Assembly (NCBI GenBank): GCA_003988855.1
Contig: QYAI01000008.1
Location: forward strand, 62,001 to 126,000
DNA: 64,000 nucleotides
Origin: Arachnopeziza araneosa
Lineage: Eukaryota > Ascomycota > Leotiomycetes > Helotiales > Arachnopezizaceae
Direction: 5' to 3'
The notes beneath the pieces are model-generated. The model saw only the letters and a list, made by a program, of their open reading frames with translations. It had not been told where the DNA came from and did not search any database. The position numbers were made by a program, and so were the translations under genes. Of the stretch, positions 32,132 through 43,850 are shown piece after piece; the stretch's first letter is position 1, and each line of letters opens with the position of its first letter.

Positions 32132-32756
32132 TCAAAAACTTGAAGGAGATGTTGACCGAAGGAGACCAGACGTACCATATTTTGTTGCTAGCCCTTGTTG
32201 ATAGTCTGATTCTATATTCTCGGCGAACTTCTTATGCGAATGCTTTGATCCTCCATCATCTTTGCCAGGGTTTCTGTTCCTCCCGTCACGATAGCGAAAT
32301 TTGTGGTAGAGGAACCACCGTGCGATCCAATTTGGGCACTCATCTGTTGGTGTAGCGAGTTTCCAGTAATAGCTGGTATATTGGTCACCGCCACGAGCTA
32401 TGCCATTCATGGCATCATCTTTGGCTTTCTCTTGGATGTCACTCCAATCATATGGGGCTTTTCGCTTGCAATTCTTCTTCAGGTGGCTTTTCTCCGTTGT
32501 TAACCATTTATAAACTCGATCGGTCTCTTTCTGTACGGGTGGTTGGATCAGTCAGCACTCTGTTGCTCGCTAACCAAAACCACAGAGTGTGGATGGAAAT
32601 GGTAGGGTAGGGGTAAATTTTCGATGTGGCAAAGAGGCTCGATTGGATCCGGGGCAGACGTACCGCCATCAATGCATACGTTCCCTGGGGCAGGTTCAGA
32701 TGCTTTGTCAATTCCTCCTTTGTGCAGCTCATAGTCAGAGGTGGCAGAGCCGTCAT
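32132..32756 (-). CDS. Small conserved hypothetical protein, two exons
   Basis: Exons 32756..32664 and 32530..32132 join in phase across a 133-nt intron (GTACGT...GTACAG) and encode 163 residues beginning MTALPPLTMSCTKEELTKHL. The join gives QGTYALMA-KETDRVYKWLTT. The body is rich in aromatic and charged residues, with the striking stretch ECPNWIARWFLYHKFRYRDG and an RNRNPGK continuation. The N-terminal part has a helical DWSDIQEKAKDDAMNGIAR. I recall similar WxxRxxLYHKFRYRD segments in fungal hypothetical proteins but know no function. Codon content is clearly coding compared with the flanks, which are empty for kilobases on both sides. No signal peptide or membrane helix is present. It is probably nuclear or cytosolic. 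Confidence 0.65.
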
Positions 32757-34707
32757 ACTGGAGATGAAGTCTCAAGATTTCGAAATCAGCTAGCACCGAA
32801 AGATGAACTGCGAACTCGAAGACAGAGTCTTAAATTCTGCCGAGATATATGAAAGTCTTTGCCCCACCCAACAGCTTCGGCTTCCCCAGTGTCTTGACCA
32901 TCCGTATCTCCTCCTCCGGGGAACTTGTCAAGAACGGCAGAAGGAGGGAACGGACCGCTGCTCTAAGCATGGAAGCTCTAAGACAATGGCGCGACATTGG
33001 TACAAAGCTTGTTGCTCTTGCAGAAAAAGACGGGCGTGCATGCCGATGCCTCTCAAGTGCAAGGGTTGTGAGATGGGGGGAGAAGCCGGGCCAAAGAAGC
33101 AAAAGGATACAAAAGGAGGAAACCTCCTCTCCTAGTGCCTGGACCATTACCATACTTGCTTTAGCTGAGTGGGAGCAAGAGAGGATGTCATTCCTCAGCT
33201 CAGATACTGCCATCAATCGCACTTGGGGATTGCCAAGCGTTACGCGATGGCTGCGAGTCATTTTCTTTTCTCTCTGCAAGAACTTCAGTTTCGGAGAGCG
33301 AAGATGCCCGCGATACTGCAGGGCCTTTCGATCATCGTCAGGCTCCAATCCCAGGAGGAAATGCAGAGATCCTGCATTTTAACATCGTTAATCATCCTGG
33401 CATCAGCCTCTCAGTCTGGTATAAAAAGGTTCGGCTGCAAAGTAACATTATGCAGCATCCCAGAGGAGAGCGTAGTACGCGGAAAAGGTTTTCAGGGTCC
33501 TAGCAAAGAGGCAGAAGTCGTCCCTTTCCCGGTCTCTGGCTACGCTTTGGGGAATCCGTGAGTGGGAGACGTGGCGGGAGGAGCGCTGTCCAGAACCAGT
33601 ATCAATGGCAAGGACTTGCAGTTTCTCTGAGAAGAAAAAGCGGCTGCGGGTGTCGAAGGCCGAGCAGCCAGGCTTGAGTCGGCAAGTGGGGGGGTCCTTC
33701 TACTGCAGATTGACATCGGTGGCCGCTGGCTCTTCAGGCGTAAAGGTGTGTGTCGGACAGGACGAAGGTTCCAAATCTTGTTGAATCAAACGACACAGAC
33801 TATCTGCTATCAGCGCGAAGATCACTGGGGGGACGATGGCGGACGGCTTGGCCGCCTCCGCGAATCTCCCTGATTGTATGCAGCTCTGCAGCTCGGGTTG
33901 TACCAAGCAGTGTCTGGGAGGAGTCCTACTCGTGGACAGCCCGGGCCCAAGTGAGCGTCTGACGTTCTCGTCTGGAAGAGTGAGTCGAGGAGAGCTGGAG
34001 TCTAGTGCGAGCATTCATCCAAGGTGGTGATTCTGTTGGAACTTGGTCGACACAGCCCTTCTACCGCGTGCCTGGCATCTGCCCTCGGATGATGCTCCGG
34101 CAAGATGATGTTCTCAGCCCTCGCCCCGAAGTCCCGTCTGTTGTCAGCAGCAGCGCAGGCCAGGGCCACGCGCCTCGGAATGGCTCGTGGCGCCGTCGGC
34201 AGTCGATGGGGGGTCCGGCCACTCGTGGCCTGATGTGATCAAGCTGCTCCAGAGAGTCTGCAGAGGAGGCGAGACAGGCTCATTTTCAGAGGCTTTGGAG
34301 GGTGGAGTGCGAAGTATCAAGATGGAATGTTTGCTGTTCCATCGTCGCTGATGATGATGTTGTTGTTGTTGTTGATAGTTGGACCTTTTCGGGGCAGCGT
34401 GGGACTGACTGTGCAGTGAGGACCATCCATTAGGCCCTCCTCGTCCAGCAACTGGCTAGCTAGCAGACAGCAGCCCGCACCTGGCAGCCCTCCAAAAGTA
34501 TCAACCCACCAGGTTTGTATGCTCATGAAAATCACTCGAGGCCTCATCATCCCATCTTTCTTGCTCGATTGAGGCAAAAGCACTACTATCCGGCGTCGCA
34601 GAACAGAGCCTTCGACTTGACGCGGCCCATAGCGGGGTCCAAATATATATATCCTCGCCAATTCAACCAGAATTGCGACTCAAACTCTTCCCAAAGCAAC
34701 CGCCAGC
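32757..34707. other. Intergenic with GC-rich stretch and promoter of the siderophore gene
   Basis: Overlapping open frames on both strands at 32,830-34,240 have no recognisable content, which is typical of GC-rich non-coding DNA. A GAT/GTT trinucleotide tract lies near 34,348-34,375. A TATA-like AAATATATATAT at about 34,639 lies close upstream of the start codon at 34708. Confidence 0.45.
34348..34375 (+). repeat. Trinucleotide microsatellite (GAT)n(GTT)n
   Basis: Three GAT units are followed by about five GTT units, in the promoter-proximal part of the siderophore transacylase gene. It is simple sequence that is likely to vary in length between strains. Confidence 0.8.
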
Positions 34708-36366
34708 ATGGTCGTGACGCCAAACACTGTCCATCTCCCCAATGGCCAGACTCTGACAGTTCTCCCTGTGTTTGGAGGCTTCTTCTTCAAATCCAATGAT
34801 CTGAACCTTCACAGCAGCGTCTTCCCCGCTGGCTGGACCGTCATCCTCCAAACAGAAGATTATCCTGACGAGCACACCCACCATGACTCCACCCAAGACT
34901 TCAGACACTTCCCCAAAGAACGCACTCGTCATATCCATCCGTACAAGCAGCCGACCTTACACAATGACAACCTCTTCATCTCCTCCATCTCCAATCCTTC
35001 GAGCAGCGATTTCAAGGCGCCGACGAGCCCCACCAGACAGATAGCAATGATGCTCTGGGCATCCTTATACTGGTATTTCCACCAGCGTGAGCCATCTCCC
35101 TACCTCACGACTGCCGCATCAAAAGATACGCCGGATGCAGGGAAGCCCAGAGGGGAGTGGAGGATTAATATCAAGCGTGAGGGTGTGTTGAGAGGACGGA
35201 ATCTGATCCAGAAATTGGAACGCATGGGACTGATATCATCAGAGGATTCCATCGTGGGTCTGAATCCAGAAGAGAATACACCTGAGGGCTGGTCTGAAAT
35301 GTTTACCTCGAGAAGGACATTTTGGCAATTGTCTGCTAAACTTTTTTTATTTACTCTCTCACCAACTAATGGCGCGCCATTTCCCGGGTCTCCATACGGC
35401 AGTCGGCCCAACTCACCAGTACGCGGAGAAAACAGAAATAATTCTCCAAATAAAAGAGAATCGGGGGAGCAACAGCCAGGAAGTCCAGGTCTATGGTCTC
35501 CCCAAAATTCGGGGCCGTTTTCGTCCGGTAGCCATCTTCCGACCTACTATCCTCCACCTCCTCTTCAGTACACAATGACATCAGGCGTACGCCATCCCAT
35601 GCGCCCCAAACCGCCCCGTCAAGGAGAGATATTCTATACCCGCTACATTCCCAGCGTGGGACAATACCTCTCCTTCCGGACAGCATCCCTCTCACCAAAA
35701 CCAGTGGCATATAATGGCCCAACTGCTCATCTCAGCTTTCCTCATAACTCTACTCATACAAGTTCTCTATCTTCACTACCAGCCCACATAGCCTCTGCCT
35801 CTATGGAAACCGTTACCCCTCCTTCCCCAATACCAGAGACCGACGCTCACCACGACACATTACAGCTAACAGATCTCCAACTTCTCCATAAGTGGATGAA
35901 CGTCACTCGCGTATCTACCTTCTGGGGATGTTCCGGCCCCCAGGCTGTACAAGAGGCCTTCCTACGCACTAACCTGACTTCGAAACACTCCTTTCCTGCC
36001 ATTGGCCTCTGGGATGGGAAGCCTTTTGGCTATTTTGAGATCTATTGGGTGCGCGAAGACGTTCTAGGCCAACATCTTGGCCGCGAAGCTGGAGATTATG
36101 ATCGCGGAATCCATGTCCTAGTGGGCGAAGAGGAGTTTAGAGGCCCTAAGAGAGTGGGGGCCTGGTTGAGTAGTCTAGCTCATTGGGCTTTTGGAGAAGA
36201 CAATAGAACTGCAAGCGTGGTCTTGGAACCCCGAGTAGATAACGAGCGATTCATCTCGCATCTCCACGACGTTGGCTTTCTCAAAGAGAAAGAGATCACA
36301 TTTCCCCACAAGCAGAGTGCATTTGTAAGGCTGACGAGAGAGAACTTCGAGGCGCCTGTCATCTGA
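34708..36366 (+). CDS. Siderophore N-acyltransferase, SidF/SidL type (IucB-like)
   Basis: A single exon of 552 residues. The N-terminal domain (MVVTPNTVHLPNGQTLTVLP, YWYFHQ, GEWRINIKREGVLRGRNLIQ) and the C-terminal GNAT-like domain (LLHKWMNVTRVSTFWG, FPAIGLWDGKPFGYFEIYWV, DRGIHVLVGEEEFRGP and EPRVDNERFISHL) match fungal hydroxyornithine acyltransferases. These are related to bacterial IucB/MbtK and include SidF (anhydromevalonyl transfer for fusarinines) and SidL (acetyl transfer for ferricrocin). I cannot tell the two apart by eye. A Ser/Pro/Asn-rich linker (about residues 225-275) separates the domains. No NRPS or other siderophore gene is in the window, so this is not a visible cluster. 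No consensus SreA GATA operator was located with confidence. Confidence 0.88.
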   Translation: MVVTPNTVHLPNGQTLTVLPVFGGFFFKSNDLNLHSSVFPAGWTVILQTEDYPDEHTHHDSTQDFRHFPKERTRHIHPYKQPTLHNDNLFISSISNPSSSDFKAPTSPTRQIAMMLWASLYWYFHQREPSPYLTTAASKDTPDAGKPRGEWRINIKREGVLRGRNLIQKLERMGLISSEDSIVGLNPEENTPEGWSEMFTSRRTFWQLSAKLFLFTLSPTNGAPFPGSPYGSRPNSPVRGENRNNSPNKRESGEQQPGSPGLWSPQNSGPFSSGSHLPTYYPPPPLQYTMTSGVRHPMRPKPPRQGEIFYTRYIPSVGQYLSFRTASLSPKPVAYNGPTAHLSFPHNSTHTSSLSSLPAHIASASMETVTPPSPIPETDAHHDTLQLTDLQLLHKWMNVTRVSTFWGCSGPQAVQEAFLRTNLTSKHSFPAIGLWDGKPFGYFEIYWVREDVLGQHLGREAGDYDRGIHVLVGEEEFRGPKRVGAWLSSLAHWAFGEDNRTASVVLEPRVDNERFISHLHDVGFLKEKEITFPHKQSAFVRLTRENFEAPVI

Positions 36367-36997
36367 TCTTGTTAGAAAGAGAAAGAGATCTTTGTGACAG
36401 TGAGGTGCCGTAGTCCGAAGCACATGGGCGCATTTAAACTTTTCAGATGAAATAGATGACAACGCTATATCCCAAAGCATACTACTCCTCAGACTTTGAA
36501 CGAATTACTTGCCGCCACAATAGCTTCTCACGTTTTGTGGCCGAGGGATTTGCCGCATATCTTGTGACAAGTCAGATTGGTAATCCTCTCTTTCTTCATT
36601 CTTGAATATTGATTGGGAGGCAAGAAGTCTGGATGGAGGGCCAAAGCTGCTATCTTTCCGGTGGTGAGACAAGAGCTGGAGCGGAAATAAACTCCGATTG
36701 CTTCGCTGCTTTAACTTTGCATTTCATGCAGCCATTGTCTGTGTGACGAGTGCGGCTGATACTGGCAAGCGATGCCGCTCTTAATTGCCGGAAATGCCTA
36801 ATGAGGAAATCCATTTCTACCAAAACTCCTAGTCGGTACGGAACTCTGCATTCATCCCACCATTCCGGAACCTAAATCATATCCCATCATGACTCAATCT
36901 CAAGCCAAAGAGAAGCGCTATGCAATCCACCCAATGCCTAGACCCTGAAAGATCGCGCCTCCTTTTACCTGCCGAGACCCGACCAACCTTTTGAAAT
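36367..36997. other. Intergenic, convergent 3' regions
   Basis: This lies between the 3' end of the siderophore gene (plus) and the 3' end of the Zn2Cys6 gene (minus). It should contain the two 3' UTRs. Nothing else was recognised. Confidence 0.6.
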
Positions 36998-39218
36998 TCA
37001 AACGCCAAAATCATCTCCATCATCACCGACCTCAACTTGTCCGGGAACTGGAACAGGAGTATCAGCAAATTCCTCAACACCAGCCACGTCAGCAACCCAA
37101 ATCCCATCCTCAACACCCACCGCCCAGCTCTGCTGTTCGTCTTCATTAATTCCCATCTCCCCATGATCACCCGCTCCTTTATATACGCCATCTTCACCAA
37201 TCTCCCCAACTATACTCCCCCTCCAGTGTCTATCCTGCCCAAAATCAAGGCCAAGTCCAGTGATCCCCGTGTGTCCTACCAGTCCCGTCAGCTCCGGCGT
37301 CAACGTCTGACTCCAACGTTGAATTTGCGGTTTCTCCTGAGCCTTTGCGAGCAGTAAATTGGCGTACTGGCGCTGACTATTCGGCGTCTGGCTTAGAGTC
37401 GTAACGAAGACTTCGAAAGGATCTTGAACTACACCGTAGTTCTCGTGGGGAATTGACTGTCCGCATGCTTGCATGACATCTAACATCGTGTTGCCGATCT
37501 CGAAGATCTTCTCGAAGATGCCCATCCCGTGAACTTCAATGCTGGTCGTTGGAAGAGAGGAGATGACGGCCAGGAGAGAATGGGCGATCTTTAGCGGGTA
37601 GCTGAATGTCATACTCTCGTCATCGGCGGTGCTGCTTAAGAGGCCTTGTCTCATTGAGCTTTGCCAGACAATTAGTCGTAACCACTGTTGCGTAACGAGG
37701 ATGTCCGCCTTTTGGATATCGGTTAAAGATAAGTGTGAGGGGTGGGGAATGTTGAGTTGCCGTTGTAGGGCCGTGTAGGTCACTGTTGAGGCGGGTGCTT
37801 GGGCAGCTTCGTTCCAGGAATCGACGAAGGAGGAGTCCAGAAGGTGGTAGGAATTCACGAGGTGCATAAATCCAGAGTGGATCTCCGGGCTCTCGTACTC
37901 GTGGATGCCAGCAGGAAATCCTGGGGTTTTGGCTAATGTGAGAGGTTTGTGGCGAAGAATGGCATACGATCTGACTTTATTAGACGGACTCGACCACGAA
38001 TTGGGAGGGTTACCTTTCTGTGACATATAAAATCCAGAAAGTTCGTCGTCGGCAGAGGGCTTCTGCTGGTGATAAATCAATGTACGTATTCTCGTCGTGG
38101 AATCCGAGATCTTGACCCAAGGTCAACGCTTCCCTGAGATAATACCATGATTTCCGGTTCTGATTCAGCTCAAAGAAGGCAGTGTGAACGAAATAGGATG
38201 ATATGACAGCCGAAAGAGACTTGTCCTCCACGAAATCATATGATTGTCGGACAGATATACACTCATCGAGAAAGAAACGCCCGGCAGCTTCCCAAGATGG
38301 TGGGCCTGGCGCGAGGATGCTCTTCCCAGACATATGTGTTGATGTAAGGGCACAAAGTGAATAGAGTAAATTCATTTCATATCTCTCGAGTGGTCGAGTG
38401 ATCGATTGTCGCAGGGTTGGCATGTGTACTAAAGGCATTATAGGGTATATATGCTCCATGAAGAGATCCAAACATGTCGGAATTAGGTGGAAGTAGCTGG
38501 GGCCGATAGGACGGAATTGAGCAGAGGTAAAAATACTGTTTGTTTCAGGTGCTGACCAGTCCGACATGACTGGATGCTGCCATTTTTGTTCTGGAGAGGT
38601 GGAAGCGTGCTGGCTGTCTGAGATCCACTGGTCGATTCTGGAGATTGAGAAGTTAGCATCGCATCTCCAGTTCAAATAGAAATGTTATTTCAACAGTATT
38701 ATAAGACGACATATATAAACAGCCGAGAAATCCACGATTGTCAAGTATCAGTGACGGTTAATGCCCAAGTAAGGTGGATGTTTCTCGGTCACGTGACGTG
38801 GGTCTTGGAAGAGAACTGCAGGCGGACTTACGACGACGGTGCTTCTGAGCTCGTAGAGCCATTTGACTTTGGAACCTGTCCACCGCCTTCTTGGGCCCTC
38901 AATTCGTTGATTACCCTTCCACTCCCTCGCTTTGGACCCCTTCTCTTAGGAACATGTTCTCTCTTGCAAGTCAATGATGCATTATGGCATTGGCCACACG
39001 GAAACTCTCCCGAACAGCGGATTCCTGCAAAGTCATCAGTCTATGCTCAGGCTTTCATAAGAGAGAGAATCAGACGTCGCCGTCTACAGTGATCACAGAC
39101 CCTATCTCGATATCAGTACGGTCTTGCTGCGACAATGGGGGCTGGTGGCAGATACTGACTGGCGCCGGCTTGTGGTTGGTTTACTTTCTTCTGGAGACAT
39201 CGCCTCTTCACCTCCCAT
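36998..39218 (-). CDS. Zn2Cys6 transcription factor, AmyR/MalR-like
   Basis: Five exons (39218..39160, 39101..39076, 39024..38832, 38637..38014, 37970..36998) join in phase to 624 residues. The binuclear zinc cluster spans three exons, with cysteines at residues 22, 25, 32, 38, 41 and 48 in perfect C-x2-C-x6-C-x5-C-x2-C-x6-C spacing. It is followed by the basic linker HVPKRRGPKRGSGRV, which resembles AmyR/MalR/SUC1-type regulators of maltose and sucrose use. The fungal-specific middle homology domain includes LDLFMEHIYPIMPLVHMPTL and RRRTFWILYVTERSYAILRH. Exon 2 is only 26 nt. The C-terminus is acidic. It is divergent from a sugar permease whose family transports alpha-glucosides, so it probably regulates that gene; this rests on context. 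The N-terminal exon choice rests on restoring the cluster. Confidence 0.85.
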
Positions 39219-40555
39219 TCCTGTCGGACAATCGTGGGAATGAGGACCCAGAATGCATCTTGACACTGCGATGGAAAAAGCGAAAGTTATAGCGAGACTG
39301 AGGGACAATTGTGGCGTTGACGCTGGCGCAAAGGACGAGTCATGAATAGCTCGTAGGGAAATGCGGGGAGTGACGGGTGCCGAAAAGTCGTCGGGCCAGT
39401 CCTGAGGCTTCTGTCCCGCGGCACCATCCCATCTGAGCCCTCACCCTCACCCTCACAACACCACTATGGCGACGCCGTGGGTCATGGCCACCACCTATCC
39501 TGGCCTTCCATCTCCCACCTCCCACCTCCCACCTCCGTCCAGTGATCACCTTCAGCCATTCGATCAGTGGCGCTTTGGAGGAGGGGTCGAGATGAGGGGA
39601 AAGGCGACAGCAGACGTGCATTGATGGCAGAAGAAAGAATCAAGTAGCTGCTACTTATCGCCAGATCAACTCGTCGTCAGCGGAATGCAGCGTCGTCACG
39701 TGAAGTCGTCAGACGGAGGGGGGAAGAGCCTCGAGAAAAAGTTATCTGATCTGGATAACCTCCATTCGTTCTCATCCTAATCTCAACGGACCTTTTCGCC
39801 CTCCACCCCAACGACCTTTTATTTACGGCCATGTGCAGCTCGCGCCCATCTCCGTTACACCGGATCGATCATGCGTGCCACAGTGACTTCCAAACCCTCC
39901 CCGATAACTGATCCGATTATTTTCGCGACACATGTTCCTCTTCGAGGAGTCTTCACAGCCCAAGCTTGGACTGGTCAGGTCTCGGTCGAGAGCCAACAAC
40001 CCCGCTCAAGCCAGACTCTCGGGAGATACATGATCTGTTCAGGATCAGAGTTTTTGGGGCCGTCAGTAGCCATGACATCGTCCCGTCGACGGTCGTGCAA
40101 GCTGAGAGGCCAATTGAACGCGGGCATGGCTATCGTTGTCCCAGAATCCTGTTCAGCTCAAAGGGTTAGATTACCATTTGTTTGCAGAGTTGCAATCACC
40201 CCCCCCCGACCAGTCGTAGTCGATGATCGAGGGGACCCGCTCTTCTAGTTACATTTTCATACTGGGGTAATGCATCATTCCCGCAGCGAATACCTGGGGT
40301 AACATCATTTGACCTCGTCCGGTTTTGAGCAATTGGTTCTTTCCACCTCGTCATTTCTTCCCGCTGTCGCACACATATCACCGAAAGTTTGGGCGACGTA
40401 CCAGATAAAGCTGCGAGCCCTCCAGCCCAATACTGCCAAGCCAGAGGTTATCTTCTCTACGATCCTGGTTGTGCAACCAAGTATTTTTTACCTACTTGGA
40501 TAACATCTTTTTCAAATCCTTCCTTCACGTCTCAATTGAGGCTCCAGCTTTCATC
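39219..40555. promoter_or_regulatory. Divergent promoter region, Zn2Cys6 regulator and permease
   Basis: The region is 1.3 kb between the start codons. It contains several pyrimidine-rich stretches, a short CTCCCACCT repeat near 39,515, and CGG/CCG trinucleotides that could be parts of zinc-cluster binding sites. No exact paired CGG operator could be assigned by eye. Confidence 0.5.
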
Positions 40556-42710
40556 ATGGCCGAATTCAACGACCGCCAAGATGGGTTTATCCAGCCAAGT
40601 CAGGCTGCTATTCGAAAGATGAGTGTTGTCAACAATGATCTGCCAACTTTGCTTTCCGAAGCCAAAGAAGCCACTTATGTTGAGAAGAACATGACAATCA
40701 TGCAAGCTTTCAAAACGTACCCCAAAGCCGTCATGTTCAGCATGATCTTGTCTACAGCTATTGTCATGGAAGGATATGTAAGAATTCCCCTCTGATTACT
40801 AGTTCTGTATTATCACCTCATGTTTCGTTGAGAGTAATAGATTAAACGACTCGCATGCTAACTGACTGGTAGGATGTGGTTCTACTTGCCAATTTCTACG
40901 CCTTTCCAGCTTTCACTAGAAAGTATGGAGTCCTGACCGCTGATGGCAGCTATCAAGTGCCTGCCAGATGGCAGGCAGGTCTATCCAATGGTGCCGGAGT
41001 TGGAGAGTAAGACACCCTTATTATCTTTTACCTTGGTTCTATATTCTCCTGGACAAATTACGCCCAGCGTAAAAACTTGCTAACTCTCTGGATTTTAGAA
41101 TTATCGGCCTTTTTATGAATGGTATCATCAGTGAACGTTATGGCTACAGAAAAACAATGATCGTTTCGTTGTTTGCTGTCATCTGCTTCATTTTCATTCC
41201 CTTCTTTGCCAAGGATCTTGTCGACCTCCAGGTCGGAGAGATTCTTTGTGGTATCCCTTGGGGTGTATTTCAGACTCTTACCACGGCCTATGCATCCGAG
41301 GTTTGCCCGACGCAGTTGCGAGCATATCTCACCACATATGTCAATCTATGCTGGGTCATGGGCCAGCTTATTGCGTCCGGAGTTCTGAGAGCTATGCTTC
41401 ATAGAAACGATCAATGGGGTTACCGAATCCCTTTCGCTCTTCAATGGATGTGGCCTGTTCCTATCATAATTGGCGTCTTGTTCGCTCCAGAATCGCCTTG
41501 GTTAGCTTCCTCAGCATCCCCAAATCTATCTTGCTTGCTGATATTATAAAGGTGGCTGGTTCGCCGCGGCAGAGTTGAAGATGCCAAAAAGTCTCTCAGA
41601 TATTTGACTTCTACAAAGAATGCCGACGAGTCCTTCAATGTCGATGAAACGATTGCAATGGTTAGTAGCTTGTCTTACAGAATAAATTCACTCCTGTTTT
41701 CATGAAGAATGACTAATCAGATGATTGTAGATGGTTACGACCAATGAACTCGAAAAAGCGCTGGAATCCGGTACCGGTTATTTTGACTGTTTTAGGGGAA
41801 TTGATCTCCGCAGAACAGAGATTGTCACCGTGACATGGGTCATTCAAAATCTTTGCGGAAGTGCTTTCATGGGTTATTCAACCTACTTTTACGAACAAGC
41901 TGGTCTTGCAACTGATAATGCATTTGATATGTCTATGGCTCAGTAAGTATCCCTACACCTCATCAAGTTCTTTGGTGATTCATTAAAGCAGAGTGTATCC
42001 AGTGATGCCCTCTTGGTACCAAAAGTGTAGAAATATGTCATTCTTCTACTATCAATTTGCTGCAATACAAGCACTCGCTAATTCTGAATTCTAGATATGC
42101 CCTTGGATTTATTGGGACCGTAGGAAGTTGGTTTCTCATGGGAAAAGCTGGTCGTCGAACAATTTACGTCAATGGCCTCGCAGTCCTTTGCATTCTCCTC
42201 CTTCTTATTGGCTTGATCTCCATCTCCAACTCCAAAGGTGCATCTTGGGGTATTGGATCCATGCTGCTTATTTACACCTTCACCTACGATCTTACGGTTG
42301 GACCCGTCTGCTACTCGCTCGTTGCAGAAATTCCTTCTACTCGTCTAAAGACCAAATCCATCGTGATTGCCAGAAATGTTTACAATGTTGCGGGCATTGT
42401 CAATGGTGTTATTGTCCCCTATATGTTGAACCCTAGCGCTTGGAATTGGAAAGGAAAAGCCGGTTTCTTCTGGGCTGGTATGTGTTTCTTGTGTTTGACA
42501 TGGACTTATTTCAGACTTCCTGAGCCAAAGGGAAGGACTTATGGTGAGCTCGATACCCTATTTGAACGAAGGGTTAGTGCAAGAAAGTTCCGAACGACCG
42601 ATGTCAGTCCCTGGAGCGCGGATGGAATCGACCGAGTTGATTCCGATAAGCATGGTATCGATAGAGCCGATACAGAGAAGATTGATACGGAAATGGTCGA
42701 GAAAGTTTAA
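40556..42710 (+). CDS. MFS sugar transporter, alpha-glucoside:H+ symporter type
   Basis: Six exons (40556..40777, 40873..41006, 41099..41500, 41552..41660, 41731..41942, 42095..42710) join in phase to 564 residues. Diagnostic segments are GYRKTMIVSLF, PESPWWLVRRGRVEDAKKSL, TYFYEQAG, GRRTIYVNGL and RLPEPKGRTYGELDTLFERR, the signatures of the sugar porter family. The N-terminus (EKNMTIMQAFKTYPKAVMFS) and the DVVLLANFYAFPAFTRKYG region resemble yeast MAL61/AGT1-type maltose permeases rather than hexose transporters. About twelve membrane helices are visible. The C-terminal tail repeats DRVDSDKHGIDRADTEKID and is probably cytosolic and regulatory. It should import maltose or related alpha-glucosides across the plasma membrane. 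A Zn2Cys6 regulator is divergent. Confidence 0.93.
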
Positions 42711-43850
42711 GGAAATTTGGATCTGTGATGGTTGCCATGTTAATTTTCAATGTCAAGAGTTATGATACCTCGTTGCTGGACCTTTGGATTATGTATTGGC
42801 AGAGATCAGATCAGTGGTTATTATTACGACAAAGAAGCAGTCGCTACCTAAATTATATTCATATTAACTGGCTCACAATCCGGTCTCTATTTTCGTCTTG
42901 AGCTCCTCTTTATGGCATTAGACGTAAGCGATTGGTATTTATACAACCCAACTTACATACTCAGATAGGCAGTGCGATCCGAATGAATCAATTTGAGAAG
43001 ATAACCACACCACGCCCTGGAAAAATGTGGATACGGAGCAGTAGAACCCAGTCAAAAGAGCTATGTAGATCATTGACGCACGTGTTCAACGGATCAGATT
43101 TGACATAGACTATGCCTTTGACGAAACCTCTGAAGAGATATATCGATATACAGTTGGAAACCGTACCTAGGTAGAACTTCACATATCTACCTTCTAGACG
43201 GCGAGACCGGGTGCTCTTTGAGGCATGCATTTAGTGAGCCTGACACCTCGGGTGCCTAGATGTCCATAGACCGAGGATAACCACATTATATGCAGATAGA
43301 TAATGCATCTGTTCAGCCCTTCTGCGTCTCGACACTGCTAACTGGCAACCCCAGAGAAGGGTCACACGTGATTTCATTTGGTGTTTCCTTCTTATCTGCG
43401 AAAAACTGTTTAAGACTGAGCAACCACGTACTCTTTTATCCGTTGCAGTCCCTATTCATGAGATCAAACTAGAAATAAAAATAAAAATGCCGTGTTGGTA
43501 GTGTGGTGTGGTGTTTTCAGGTGCCTATCCCACCCCTGAGTGTGTCGCGTCCGAGTCCGAATCGCCGGTTCTTCCGCATCTTTCCTGTAGATTTGGCGAT
43601 AAGCACAGCTATCCATTCAACTTCACCACACTCCTTCAACTGCCCAACGCCTGTAATGCTATAATCCGACTTCTGAGCGACTTGTTTGCAAAGTTTATTG
43701 CCCCAGACACCTTTCAACTCGCCGTATAAATTCTTCCAGTGGCCCCTTTACATTCGACCGAAAAACAGCTTACGAATTTCTAAATCTTACCACTACACGA
43801 CACGCGACAGTACTAGCCACAATCCTCTGCAGACGCAGCGATAAGGAAGC
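42711..43850. other. Intergenic between permease and PIS1
   Basis: About 1.1 kb with no supported gene. It should hold the permease 3' UTR and the PIS1 promoter. A CACGTG motif occurs near 43,365 (CACACGTGATT). Confidence 0.55.

Noticed and set aside
32830..33561. Open frames on both strands of 110-177 codons
   Set aside because: They overlap each other antisense, have biased composition and no domain; no splice joins in phase.
33700..34240. Possible coding region before the siderophore gene
   Set aside because: Frames are short, low-complexity and conflicting on the two strands; fits GC-rich promoter DNA.
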